A stretch of 64,000 nt of DNA. Source: CALEMW01 sp964343835 (GTDB lineage Bacteria > Krumholzibacteriota > Krumholzibacteriia > LZORAL124-64-63). A program made the position numbers and the translations under genes. Shown here one piece after another: positions 55,042 through 63,752 of the stretch. The notes under the pieces are model-generated. The model did no database searches. It was not told where the DNA came from and saw only the letters and a list, made by a program, of their open reading frames with translations. The stretch lies in the NCBI GenBank assembly GCA_964343835.1, contig CAYFKR010000004.1:166394-230393 (forward strand). The letters run 5' to 3'. The stretch's first letter is position 1. Each line of letters begins with the position of its first letter.

Positions 55042-55485
55042 ATGCGCAAGATCACCATCGCCGTTCTGGCCCTGACCCTGCTCCTGGCCGGCGCCGCCGT
55101 CGCCATGGACAAGACCTACGGCAAGGGCGTGAGCGAGGGCGACGTCACCAAGGTCAGCGCCATCATGGCCGATCCCGACGCCTTCGTCGGCAAGACCGTC
55201 CGCGTGGAGGGCACCGCCGTCAGCGTCTGTGCGCACCGCGGCTGCTGGCTCGAGCTGGCCTCCGACACCGAGGGCGAGACGATCCGCATCAAGGTGGAGG
55301 ACGGCGTGATCGTCTTCCCCAAGGAGATCATGGGCGAGACCGTGCGCGCCGAGGGCGTGTTCACCGCGAACCGGCCGAGCGCCCTGGAGAAGATGTGCGA
55401 CCGCACCAAGGACGGCGAGGAGCCCGTGGCCTGCCTGACGACCTACCAGGTGAGCGGCGTCGGCGCCGTCGTGGTGGAGAAGTAG
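55042..55485 (+). CDS. Exported DUF4920-like protein
   Basis: 147 residues behind CGGAGGGAAC. The signal peptide ends AGAAVAMD. The body is one small OB-like domain: DPDAFVGKTVRVEGTAVSVC, then AHRGCWLELASDTEGETIRI and FPKEIMGETVRAEGVF, which matches the CxxxGCW pattern of the DUF4920 family. The two Cys and the His could bind a metal ion. The GTG start of the PepSY-type gene follows 4 bases after its stop, so the two are coupled. Confidence 0.8.
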   Translation: MRKITIAVLALTLLLAGAAVAMDKTYGKGVSEGDVTKVSAIMADPDAFVGKTVRVEGTAVSVCAHRGCWLELASDTEGETIRIKVEDGVIVFPKEIMGETVRAEGVFTANRPSALEKMCDRTKDGEEPVACLTTYQVSGVGAVVVEK

Positions 55486-55488
55486 GGA

Positions 55489-56043
55489 GTGGGAACGTTC
55501 CGCAAAGTCTGCCGATGGCTCCATCGTGAGCTCGGCTTCTTCGCCGTGGGCCTGACGCTCGTCTATGCGATCAGCGGCATCGCGGTGAACCACGTGCACC
55601 ACTGGGATCCGAACCACAGCACGGACGTCGAGTCCTGGAGCATCGAGGCTCCGGGGCTCGGCCCCACCACCGAGATCGCGCCGGTGGTGCTGGAGCGGCT
55701 CGCCCTGACCGAACCGGTGAAGAACACCTGGCGCGACTCGGAAGAGGTGCTGCAGGTCTTCACCGACGACGGCGTCGTGGACGTGCACCTCCCCACCGGC
55801 CAGGTCACGCGCGTGCGGCACGAGAGGCGTCCCCTGCTGTGGGAGATGAACTTCATGCACCTGAACACGGGCAAGGCCCCGTGGACCGGCATCGCCGACG
55901 CGTTCGCCGGCGTGCTGATCGTTCTCGCGCTCACGGGCATCTTCCTGGTGAAGGGGCGCAAGGGCCTCGCCGGACGTGGCGGCGTGCTCATGGCGCTGGG
56001 CATCCTGCTGCCCGTGGTCTACGCGGTGATGACCCGCGGCTGA
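55489..56043 (+). CDS. PepSY-associated membrane protein
   Basis: 184 residues from GTG 55489. WLHRELGFFAVGLTLVYAISG is the first helix of the PepSY-TM type, with conserved His. A short outside domain (PepSY-like, DVHLPTGQVTRVRHERRPLL) is followed by NFMHLNTGKAPWTGIADAFAG and two more helices. PepSY-TM proteins are linked to heme or iron reduction and to periplasmic electron transfer. Its coupling to the DUF4920-like gene suggests a shared envelope function. Confidence 0.8.
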   Translation: MGTFRKVCRWLHRELGFFAVGLTLVYAISGIAVNHVHHWDPNHSTDVESWSIEAPGLGPTTEIAPVVLERLALTEPVKNTWRDSEEVLQVFTDDGVVDVHLPTGQVTRVRHERRPLLWEMNFMHLNTGKAPWTGIADAFAGVLIVLALTGIFLVKGRKGLAGRGGVLMALGILLPVVYAVMTRG

Positions 56044-56062
56044 TCGCCGGCGGCCGATCCGG

Positions 56063-56107
56063 ACGGGCCCCGCGGGGAGCGGTTCTTGACTCCCCCGCGG
56101 GGCCCGT
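56063..56107. repeat. Perfect 15-bp inverted repeat overlapping a promoter
   Basis: 56063-56077 and 56093-56107 are exact complements. The structure is a terminator candidate for the PepSY gene. The -35 of the lysine operon lies in its loop, and the promoter spacer coincides with its 3' arm. Confidence 0.75.
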
Positions 56108-56114
56108 CTAGCTT
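56086..56114 (+). promoter_or_regulatory. Promoter of the lysine-degradation operon
   Basis: TTGACT (56086-56091), 17 nt, TAGCTT (56109-56114). Transcription would begin about 57 bases before the TTG start at 56178. Confidence 0.75.
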
Positions 56115-56177
56115 AGGCGTCTGTCGCGCGGGACGTGTCCGGCGCACCCTCCTTTACACGCTCAAGGGGAGGCGATC

Positions 56178-57564
56178 TTGGCCACCATCGGCATCCGTCT
56201 CGAGGACAAGAACAGGTGGGAACGCCGCGTTCCCCTGACGCCCGACCACGCCGCAGCCGTCCAGGCCGCCGGTNNNNNNNNNNGGCCACCGCATCCTCGT
56301 CCAGCCCTCGCCGACGCGCGTGTTCACCGACGACGAGTACCGCGCCGCGGGCCTCGAGGTGAGCGACGCCGCCCTCGACGCGGACGTGCTGATCGCGGTC
56401 AAGGAGATCCCCTCGGAGCTGTTCCGCCCCGGGGGCGCCTACCTCTTCTTCAGCCACACCATCAAGGGTCAGCCCTACAACATGCCCATGCTGCGCCGGC
56501 TGCTGGACCTGGGCTGCACCCTGCTGGACTACGAGCGCATCGTGGACGCCGACGGTCGCCGCCTCATCTTCTTCAGCATCCACGCCGGCTACGCGGGCAT
56601 GATCGAGTCGCTGCGGGCCCTGGGCCTGCGCCTGCGGTCGCGCGGCAGGGAGACGGCCCTCGCCGACGTGAAGCCCGCCTACGAGTACGGCGACCTCGAC
56701 GCCGCCCGCGTTCACCTCACCGACATCGGCGAACGCCTGAAGGCGGAGCACGCCGGCGAGCCGCTGGTGATCGGCGTCTCGGGCTACGGCAACGTGAGCC
56801 GCGGCGCCCAGGAGGTGCTGGACTGGCTCCCCGTCACGGAGGTGTCGGTGGACGACCTGCCCCGCGCCGCGGAGGTCGCCGGCGAGGCGCCCCTGGCCAA
56901 GGTCGTGTTCGGCGAAGTGGACATGGTCCGCCCCGCCGGCGACCACGCCTTCGAGCTCCAGGACTACTTTGCGAACCCGGGCCGCTACGAGGGCCGCTTC
57001 GCCGACCACCTGCCCCACCTGGACATGCTGGTCAACACCATCTTCTGGACCGAGGACTACCCGCGTCTGGTGACCCGCGCGTGGGCGGAGGCCGCCTTCG
57101 CCGACGGCTCGTCGAGCAGGGGCTCGAGCCGGGCCAGCACCTCCCGCGCGTGGGCTGAGGCCGCCTTCGCCGACGGCGCCGAGCCGAGGCTGCAGGTGGT
57201 CGGGGACATCAGCATCGACATCGAGGGCAGCATCGAACTGAGCGTGAAGGCCACCTACCCGGACGCCCCCTGCTTCACGGTGGACCCCGTGGACGGCACG
57301 GTCCGCGACGGGGTGGAGGGACGCGGCATCACGATCATGGCCGTGGACAACCTGCCCTGCGAACTGCCGCGGGAGTCGTCGGAGCATTTCAGTGAGGTGC
57401 TCAAGGACATGGTCGCGCCCCTGGGCGACTGCGACTGGACCGCCCCGTTCGCGGACCTGGATCTGCCGCCCCACCTGAAGACGGCGGTCATCGCCCACGC
57501 GGGCGAACTGGCGCCGGACTACGCCTACCTGTCTGCGGCCCTGGCGGCCGCCGAGGAGGCCTGA
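56178..57564 (+). CDS. Lysine-ketoglutarate reductase (saccharopine-forming), interrupted by an assembly gap
   Basis: The TTG start at 56178 follows GGGGAGGCGATC. About 460 residues. The alanine-dehydrogenase/PNT-type N-domain has ATIGIRLEDKNRWERRVPLT and, after the N-gap, ILVQPSPTRVFTDDEYRAAG and VLIAVKEIP. The Rossmann part contains LVIGVSGYGNVSRGAQEV. It condenses lysine with 2-oxoglutarate. The gap length of 10 breaks the frame, but the placeholder is arbitrary; codons on both sides agree if it is a multiple of three. A 23-codon in-frame duplication lies at 57074-57177. It is the first gene of a three-gene saccharopine operon. Confidence 0.85.
56274..56283. other. Assembly gap (10 N) inside the LKR gene
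   Basis: Ala-Ala-Gly before the gap and Gly-His-Arg-Ile-Leu-Val after it read as adjacent family sequence, so little or nothing may be missing. Confidence 0.8.
57074..57177 (+). repeat. 35-bp in-frame direct repeat within the LKR gene
   Basis: 57074-57108 and 57143-57177 are identical but for one base (G/T). They encode RAWAEAAFADG twice, separated by a Ser/Arg-rich linker. The offset is 69 bases, exactly 23 codons. Confidence 0.9.
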
Positions 57565-57565
57565 G

Positions 57566-58894
57566 ATGAAGCGCGTGCTCGTGCTGGGCGCCGGCATGGT
57601 GGCCCGCCCCCTCGTGCGCTACCTCCTGGACAGCGGCTGCGCCGTGACCCAGGCGGATCTCGACGTGCAGCGCGCCGCGGAGATGATCGCCGATCATCCC
57701 AACGGCAGCGCCGTGGCCATGGACCTGTCCGACGCGGCCGGCCTCGGCGAGGTCGTCGCCGCCCACGACCTGACCGTCAGCCTCGTGCCGCCGCCGTTCC
57801 ATCCGGTGGTGGCGCGGGCGTGCCTGGACGCCGGGCGCCCCATGACCACCGCCTCGTACGTTTCGCCCGAGATGGAGGCCCTCGACGCCGAGGCCCGCGA
57901 CAAGGGGCTGTGCCTGCTCAACGAGATCGGCGTGGATCCCGGCATCGACATCATGAGCTCCATGCGGGTGATCGACGGCGTCAAGGATCGGGGCGGCTCG
58001 ATCCTCTCGTACCGCTCCTACTGCGGCGGCCTGCCCGCCCCCGAGTGCAACGACAACCCCTTCGGCTACAAGTTCTCCTGGGCCCCCCGCGGCGTCCTGA
58101 TGGCCAGCCGCAACGACGCCGAGTACCTGCAGCACGGCATGCACGTGTGCACGCCCGGCGCGCGCCTGTTCCGCGACATGCACATGCTCGCGGTGGAGGG
58201 GGCCGGCGATTTCGAGGCCTACCCGAACCGCGACTCGCTGTCGTACATCCCGACCTACGGCCTCGAGGGCGTGCGCACCATGTTCCGCGGCACCCTGCGC
58301 AACGTGGGCTGGTGCGACAGCCTCCACCAGTACGGCCTGCTCGGCCTGCTGTCGCTGGACCCGGTGGACGTGGGCGGCATGACCCGCGCCGATCTGGTGC
58401 GCTCCCTGTGCGGCGCCGCCGACGGCACGGACCCCGCCGAGGCCGCGGCCGGCCATCTGGGCCTCTGCTCCGACAGTCTGCCCGTGGCCAACCTGGGCTG
58501 GCTGGGCATGTTCGACGAGGCGCCTGCGGGGGAGGGCCCAATGGCGCCCCTGGACGTGCTCGGCGGGCGCATGCTGGAGAAGCTCGCGTTCCGGCCCGGC
58601 GAGCGCGACATGCTGGTGATGAAGCACGAATTCGTCGCGGCGTACCCGGACGGGCACCGCGAACAGCTCACCTCCCGTCTCGTGGACTTCGGGATCCCGG
58701 ACGGGGATTCGGCCATGGCGCGCACCGTGTCGCTGCCCCTGGCCATCGCCTCCCGCATGATCCTGGAGGGGGCCGTCGACCGCGTCGGCGTCGTGCGCCC
58801 CGTCACCCGGGACATCTACGAACCCGTGCTCCGGGAGCTCGAGTCCCTGGGCATCGTCTGTGAGGAAGAGACCGAGTCGATCGAACCCGCGTAA
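57566..58894 (+). CDS. Saccharopine dehydrogenase (glutamate-forming)
   Basis: 442 residues, starting one base after the LKR stop. The N-terminal Rossmann fold is RVLVLGAGMVARPLVRYLL. The substrate-domain blocks LCLLNEIGVDPGIDIMSSM, YCGGLPAPECNDNPFGYKFSWAPRG and YPNRDSLSYIPTYGLE are those of fungal and plant SDH. It splits saccharopine to glutamate and 2-aminoadipate semialdehyde. With LKR and the ALDH it forms the lysine catabolic route; in plants LKR and SDH are fused. Confidence 0.93.
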   Translation: MKRVLVLGAGMVARPLVRYLLDSGCAVTQADLDVQRAAEMIADHPNGSAVAMDLSDAAGLGEVVAAHDLTVSLVPPPFHPVVARACLDAGRPMTTASYVSPEMEALDAEARDKGLCLLNEIGVDPGIDIMSSMRVIDGVKDRGGSILSYRSYCGGLPAPECNDNPFGYKFSWAPRGVLMASRNDAEYLQHGMHVCTPGARLFRDMHMLAVEGAGDFEAYPNRDSLSYIPTYGLEGVRTMFRGTLRNVGWCDSLHQYGLLGLLSLDPVDVGGMTRADLVRSLCGAADGTDPAEAAAGHLGLCSDSLPVANLGWLGMFDEAPAGEGPMAPLDVLGGRMLEKLAFRPGERDMLVMKHEFVAAYPDGHREQLTSRLVDFGIPDGDSAMARTVSLPLAIASRMILEGAVDRVGVVRPVTRDIYEPVLRELESLGIVCEEETESIEPA

Positions 58895-58911
58895 CCGGAG
58901 GGACTGGACCG

Positions 58912-60453
58912 ATGACCAAGCAGGAGATGAACAGGCTGTTCCGCTCGCTGGGACTCAGCAAGACCATGAAGGGCGCCAGCACCGGAGGCGAGTGGTTCGC
59001 GAACAGCGGCGACTACCTCGAGTCGCGCAACCCCACCACCGGCGAGGTCCTCGCCCGCGTGGAGCAGGCCTCGGCCAAGGACTACGCCGAGCTCATGAAG
59101 TCCACCACCAAGGCCTTCGCCGAGTGGCGGACCATGCCCGCGCCCAAGCGCGGCGAGATCGTGCGCCAGATCGGCGAGGCCCTGCGCGCCAAGAAGGACG
59201 ACCTGGGCGCCCTGGTCAGCCTGGAGATGGGCAAGATCCTCACCGAGGGCCTGGGCGAGGTCCAGGAGATGATCGACATCTGCGACTTCGCCGTGGGCCA
59301 GAGCCGCAACCTGAGCGGCCCGACCCTGCAGAGCGAGCGCCCCATGCACCGCATGATGGAGCAGTGGCATCCCCTGGGGCCCGTCGGCGTGATCACCGCC
59401 TTCAACTTCCCCGTGGCCGTGTGGGCCTGGAACATGGCCCTGGCCTGGGTCTGCGGCGACACCGGCGTGTGGAAGCCCTCGTCCAAGACGCCCCTGACGG
59501 CCATCGCCTGCCAGAACATCGCCAACGAGGTGTTCGCCCGGAACGGCGTGCAGCACGGCGTGAGCTGCGTGATCATCGGCCGCGGTTCGGTGATCGGCGA
59601 GAAGATGATCAACGACCACCGCCTGCCCCTGATCTCGGCCACCGGCTCGACCCGCATGGGCATCCGGATCGGCGCCGTCGTGGGCGGCCGCCTGGGCAAG
59701 ACGATCCTCGAGCTGGGTGGCAACAACGCCCTGGTCATCTCGGACAAGTGCGACATGACCGGCGCCCTCGCCAGCGCCTTCTTCGGCGCCGTGGGCACCG
59801 CCGGCCAGCGCTGCACGTCGACCCGCCGCCTGATCATCCACAAGAGCATCTTCGACACGTTCGTGAAGAAGCTCGTGGCCAACTACGAGAAGGTGAAGAT
59901 CGGCGATCCCCTGAACCCGAAGACCCTCATGGGCCCCCTGATCGACGAGGGTGCCGTGAAGGACTACGAGGACGCCGTCAAGGCGGCCGTGGAGCAGGGC
60001 GGCAAGGTGATCTACGGCGGCAAGGTGCTGCGCAAGAAGGGCTGTGCCCGGACGTTCGTGCAGCCCACGATCATCGAGATCGCCAACAAGTCGAAGATCG
60101 TCCAGACCGAGACGTTCGCCCCGATCCTGTACGTGATGAAGTACTCGACCATCGACCAGGCCATCAGGATGCACAACGACGTGCCCCAGGGCCTGTCGTC
60201 GGCCATCTACACCGACAGCGTGGCCGAGGCCGAGAAGTTCTACTCGTACGCGGGTTCGGACTGCGGCATCGCCAACGTGAACATCGGCACCTCGGGCGCC
60301 GAGATCGGCGGTGCCTTCGGCGGCGAGAAGGAGACCGGCGGCGGCCGCGAGTCCGGTTCCGACTGCTGGAAGGCGTACATGCGTCGGCAGACCAACACCA
60401 TCAACTGGGGTGGCGAGGTCCACCTGGCCCAGGGCGTCGAGTTCAAGCCCTAG
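58912..60453 (+). CDS. Aminoadipate-semialdehyde dehydrogenase (ALDH7 type)
   Basis: 513 residues behind CGGAGGGAC. Catalytic Cys301 is in GTAGQRCTSTRRL and general-base Glu267 in LELGGNNALV. WHPLGPVGVITAFNFPVAVW, VWKPSSKTPLT, ETFAPILYVMKY and GAFGGEKETGGGRESGSDCW follow. The GTAGQRCTSTRRL/NFPVAVWAWN combination is typical of the antiquitin group, which oxidises 2-aminoadipate semialdehyde. Its place as third gene of the operon supports this substrate over other aldehydes. Confidence 0.93.
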   Translation: MTKQEMNRLFRSLGLSKTMKGASTGGEWFANSGDYLESRNPTTGEVLARVEQASAKDYAELMKSTTKAFAEWRTMPAPKRGEIVRQIGEALRAKKDDLGALVSLEMGKILTEGLGEVQEMIDICDFAVGQSRNLSGPTLQSERPMHRMMEQWHPLGPVGVITAFNFPVAVWAWNMALAWVCGDTGVWKPSSKTPLTAIACQNIANEVFARNGVQHGVSCVIIGRGSVIGEKMINDHRLPLISATGSTRMGIRIGAVVGGRLGKTILELGGNNALVISDKCDMTGALASAFFGAVGTAGQRCTSTRRLIIHKSIFDTFVKKLVANYEKVKIGDPLNPKTLMGPLIDEGAVKDYEDAVKAAVEQGGKVIYGGKVLRKKGCARTFVQPTIIEIANKSKIVQTETFAPILYVMKYSTIDQAIRMHNDVPQGLSSAIYTDSVAEAEKFYSYAGSDCGIANVNIGTSGAEIGGAFGGEKETGGGRESGSDCWKAYMRRQTNTINWGGEVHLAQGVEFKP

Positions 60454-60472
60454 CGCCTGCGGTAAGGAAGAC

Positions 60473-60505
60473 AGGGGTCGGTTCCTCGTGGAGCCGGCCC
60501 CTTTC
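60473..60505 (+). terminator. Terminator of the lysine operon
   Basis: A 13-bp stem with two G-T pairs and a TCGT loop, 19 bases after the ALDH stop, followed by TTCC. Confidence 0.75.
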
Positions 60506-60555
60506 CGTTGGCCCCCGCCGGGTTCCCGTGCGACACTCCCGCCGAGGAGGAGACC

Positions 60556-63549
60556 ATGGACGGCACCGACACGCGCACCCTCGACGACATCTGGCACCAG
60601 CTCCACGACATGGAGCGCGAGCAGTACTCGGGCTTCGAGCAGCTCATCAAGTACCGCGTGCGCACCGTGCTGCTGGTGGCCAGCCTCTACGACGCCTTCA
60701 CCCTGGAGGAGGGCGGCCGCCTCACCGAGATCATGCTCTCGGAGTTCCGCGAGCTGAACCTGAGCGCCGCGCCTCGCATCGTCCGCGCCACCACCGGCGG
60801 CGAGGCCCTCGACCTCCTCGGCAGCGACCAGTTCGACCTGGTCATCACCATGACCCGCATCGGCGACATGACCGCCGACGAGTTCGCCCGCCGGGCCAAG
60901 GAGGTCAACGGGTTGCTGCCCGTCGTCGTGCTGGGCTACAACGTGCGGGAGCTGGAGGCCATCGCCCACGCGGCGGATCGCGTCGTGGACCAGGTCTTCA
61001 TCTGGACCGGCGACGTGAAGCTGCTGCTGGCCATCGTCAAGATCGTCGAGGACCGCTGGAACGTGGACGACGACACCCGCCACGGCGACGTCCGGGTGAT
61101 CCTGCTGGTGGAGGACTCGGTCCGCTTCTATTCGGCGTACCTGCCGCTGATCTACCTGGAGGTCATGCGCCAGACCCACGACCTCATGGCCGACAGCGTG
61201 AACCTGGCCCAGAAGCTCCTGCGCATGCGCGCGCGCCCCAAGATCCTCTTCGCCACCGACTACGAGTCCGCCATGGAGGACTACGAGCTCTACCGGCCCT
61301 ACGTGATCGGCGCCGTGAGCGACGCCCGTTTCCCCATGGGCGGCCGCATCGGGCCGGACGCGGGCATCCGCTTCATCGAGCGTCTCCGCGCCGACGACTC
61401 CACCATGCCGGCGGCCCTCCAGTCGTCCGAGCAGGTGAACAGGGGGGAGGCGGAGCGCATCGGCGCCACCTTCCTGGACAAGAACTCGCCCGACCTGCTG
61501 AAGAAGCTGGGCCGTTTCATGCGCGACCACTTCGGGTTCGGCGACTTCGTGTTCCGCCTGCCCGACGGCACCGAGGTGGGGCGCGCCCACAACACCCGCT
61601 CGCTGATCCGCGAGATCTCCCGGGTGCCGGCCTCGTCGATCCTCTTCCATGCCGACCACGACCACTTCTCCAACTGGCTCCGCGCCCGGACCCGGTTCGC
61701 CCTGGCCAACACGCTGAAGCCCATGAAGACCTCGCAGTTCGTGGACATCGAGGACCTGCGCACCTACCTCGTGGACACGCTCACGCGTTCCCGCGCCGAC
61801 TCCCAGAAGGGCATCGTGGCCGACTTCTCCCGCCACACCTGGGACGACCACGCCAACTACACGCGCATCGGCACCGGCTCCATGGGCGGCAAGGCCCGCG
61901 GACTGGCGTTCATGAACCACGTGATCAACCGCTACGACCTGCGTTCCCGCTTTCCCGGCGTGAACCTGGCGGTGCCGCCCACCGCGGTGGTCGCCACCGA
62001 CGTCTTCGACGAGTTCCTGGACTCGAACGGCCTGCGCGAATTCGCCCTGGAGTGCGAATCGGACGACGAGATCGCCCGCGCCTTCCTGGACGCCAAGCTG
62101 CCGCCGTCCATCTACGATGCCCTGCGCATCTTCCTGTCCTCGGTGAACTACCCCCTGGCCGTCCGCTCGTCGAGCCTCCTGGAGGACGCCCAGCACCAGC
62201 CCTTCGCCGGCGTCTACCGCACGTACATGATCGCCAACAACCACGACGACCTGGCCATGCGCCTGGACCAGCTCTGCGACGCCGTCAAGCTGGTCTACGC
62301 CTCCACCTACTACGAGGGGGCCAAGGCCTACCTCGCCGCCACGGACAACCGGGTGGAGGAGGAGAAGATGGGCGTGATCATCCAGCAGGTCGTGGGCCGC
62401 CGGCACGACCACTACGTCTACTCCGACTTCGCGGGCGTGGCCCACTCCACCAACCACTACCCGTCGGAGCAGCTCCAGCCCGAGGACGGCGTGGCGCTGG
62501 TGGCCCTCGGCCTCGGCCGCGTGGTGGTGGGCGGCGGACAGAGCCTGCGCTTCTCGCCGCGCAAGCCCCGGCACATCATGCAGTTCGGCACGGTGGAAGA
62601 TACGCTCCGCAACTCCCAGCGCCGCTTCCAGGCCATCGACACCGGCGACCCCGACCGCTACCCGGTGGCGGACGAGGAAGGCAACTTCGTGTGGCTGGAC
62701 CTCGAGGACGCCGAGCGCCACGGCACGCTCGACGCCGTGGGCTCCACCTACTCCCCGGAGAACGACACCGTCTACGACGGCATCGGCCGGCCCGGTGCCC
62801 GCCTCGTCACCTTCGCCCACGTCCTCAAGTCGGGCCTCTTCCCCCTTGCGGAGATGCTGGACTTCCTGCTGGACCTGGGCAGCCGCTGCCTGAGCTGCGC
62901 CGTGGAGATGGAGTTCGCCGTGACCCTCAACGAGGGCGACCAGCCCCACGAGTTCGGCCTGCTCCAGATCCGCCCCCTGCTCGCGGAGCTCACGTCGCCC
63001 GATGTCGGGCCCGAGCTGCTGGCCGACGAGCGCGCCGTCGTGGCCACCGAGGTGGCCCTGGGCAACGGGCACTACGACGGGATCCGCGATGTGGTCTTCG
63101 TGCCCCGCGACACCTGGGACCGGGGCGACACCCCGGCCATCGCCGCCGAGGTGGGGGAGTTCAATCTCCGCATGCGCCAGGCGGAGGTGCCCTACGTGCT
63201 GATGGGGCCGGGACGCTGGGGATCGTCGGACCGCTGGCTCGGCATTCCGGTGACGTGGGCCGACATCAGCGGCGCCCGTGTGATCGTCGAATCGGACCTG
63301 GACGACTTCAAGGTGACGCCGAGCCAGGGCTCCCACTTCTTCCAGAACCTGACGTCGTTCCAGGTGGGCTACCTCACCGTCAATTCGTCCAGCGGCGGCG
63401 GGCGTCTGGACTGGGACTGGCTGGAGGCGCAACCCGTCGTGGAACAGGGTCGATACCTCCGGCGCGTGACCCTGGACGAGCCCCTGGACATCCTCATCGA
63501 CGGCCGCAGCAGCCGCGGAGTCGTCCTGCGGGGAGCAGGGAATTCGTGA
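60556..63549 (+). CDS. Two receiver-like domains fused to a PPDK/PEP-synthase ATP-grasp domain
   Basis: 997 residues from ATG 60556 behind GAGGAGGAGA. Residues about 25-165 form a degenerate receiver domain (VRTVLLVASLYDAFTLEEGG; FDLVITMTRIG lacks the phospho-Asp). Residues about 180-300 form a second receiver (VILLVEDSVRFYSAYLPLIY; VSDARFP with a possible phospho-Asp256). The ATP-grasp half has GTGSMGGKARGLAFMN, AVRSSSLLEDAQHQPFAGVY and LLQIRPL, as in the N-domain of PEP synthase/PPDK. It lacks the phospho-His swivel and PEP barrel, so it is not a full PEP synthase. I recall close homologues across Bacteroidota. Role unknown; probably signalling or phosphotransfer. Confidence 0.88.
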   Translation: MDGTDTRTLDDIWHQLHDMEREQYSGFEQLIKYRVRTVLLVASLYDAFTLEEGGRLTEIMLSEFRELNLSAAPRIVRATTGGEALDLLGSDQFDLVITMTRIGDMTADEFARRAKEVNGLLPVVVLGYNVRELEAIAHAADRVVDQVFIWTGDVKLLLAIVKIVEDRWNVDDDTRHGDVRVILLVEDSVRFYSAYLPLIYLEVMRQTHDLMADSVNLAQKLLRMRARPKILFATDYESAMEDYELYRPYVIGAVSDARFPMGGRIGPDAGIRFIERLRADDSTMPAALQSSEQVNRGEAERIGATFLDKNSPDLLKKLGRFMRDHFGFGDFVFRLPDGTEVGRAHNTRSLIREISRVPASSILFHADHDHFSNWLRARTRFALANTLKPMKTSQFVDIEDLRTYLVDTLTRSRADSQKGIVADFSRHTWDDHANYTRIGTGSMGGKARGLAFMNHVINRYDLRSRFPGVNLAVPPTAVVATDVFDEFLDSNGLREFALECESDDEIARAFLDAKLPPSIYDALRIFLSSVNYPLAVRSSSLLEDAQHQPFAGVYRTYMIANNHDDLAMRLDQLCDAVKLVYASTYYEGAKAYLAATDNRVEEEKMGVIIQQVVGRRHDHYVYSDFAGVAHSTNHYPSEQLQPEDGVALVALGLGRVVVGGGQSLRFSPRKPRHIMQFGTVEDTLRNSQRRFQAIDTGDPDRYPVADEEGNFVWLDLEDAERHGTLDAVGSTYSPENDTVYDGIGRPGARLVTFAHVLKSGLFPLAEMLDFLLDLGSRCLSCAVEMEFAVTLNEGDQPHEFGLLQIRPLLAELTSPDVGPELLADERAVVATEVALGNGHYDGIRDVVFVPRDTWDRGDTPAIAAEVGEFNLRMRQAEVPYVLMGPGRWGSSDRWLGIPVTWADISGARVIVESDLDDFKVTPSQGSHFFQNLTSFQVGYLTVNSSSGGGRLDWDWLEAQPVVEQGRYLRRVTLDEPLDILIDGRSSRGVVLRGAGNS

Positions 63550-63642
63550 CTCCGCGGGAGTGGGGTGACAACGAAATAACACCATGGAAGTCTTGTATCT
63601 TCGTAACTGACGTATCCATAGTGAATTAGAGGTTGTTAACGA

Positions 63643-63675
63643 GGCGGCGATTTTCCTTGCGCCGCCCCCTTCGTT
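63643..63675 (+). terminator. Terminator-like hairpin after the receiver/PPDK gene
   Basis: Stem GGCGGCG/CGCCGCC with a 10-nt loop (63643-63666), followed by CCCTTCGTTT. Its 3' arm overlaps the -35 of the gdhA promoter. Confidence 0.6.
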
Positions 63676-63684
63676 TCCTAGATT
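63657..63684 (+). promoter_or_regulatory. Probable gdhA promoter
   Basis: TTGCGC (63657-63662), 16 nt, TAGATT (63679-63684). Confidence 0.45.
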
Positions 63685-63702
63685 TGAACGCAGAATGACA
63701 AT

Positions 63703-63724
63703 ACGGCCCGATCCGGGCCGTTTG
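63703..63724 (+). other. Hairpin in the gdhA leader
   Basis: Stem ACGGCCCG/CGGGCCGT with a 3-base loop, then TTTGG, about 30 bases before the gdhA start. It could be a weak terminator or a leader structure; no known riboswitch pattern is seen. Confidence 0.45.
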
Positions 63725-63752
63725 GACCTGGACCCTAGACGGGAGAATGGAC

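Noticed and set aside
58816..63585. A 1589-residue minus-strand open frame and an equally long plus-strand one in another frame
   Set aside because: High GC leaves shadow frames open for long distances. The region is fully explained by the SDH, ALDH and receiver/PPDK genes.
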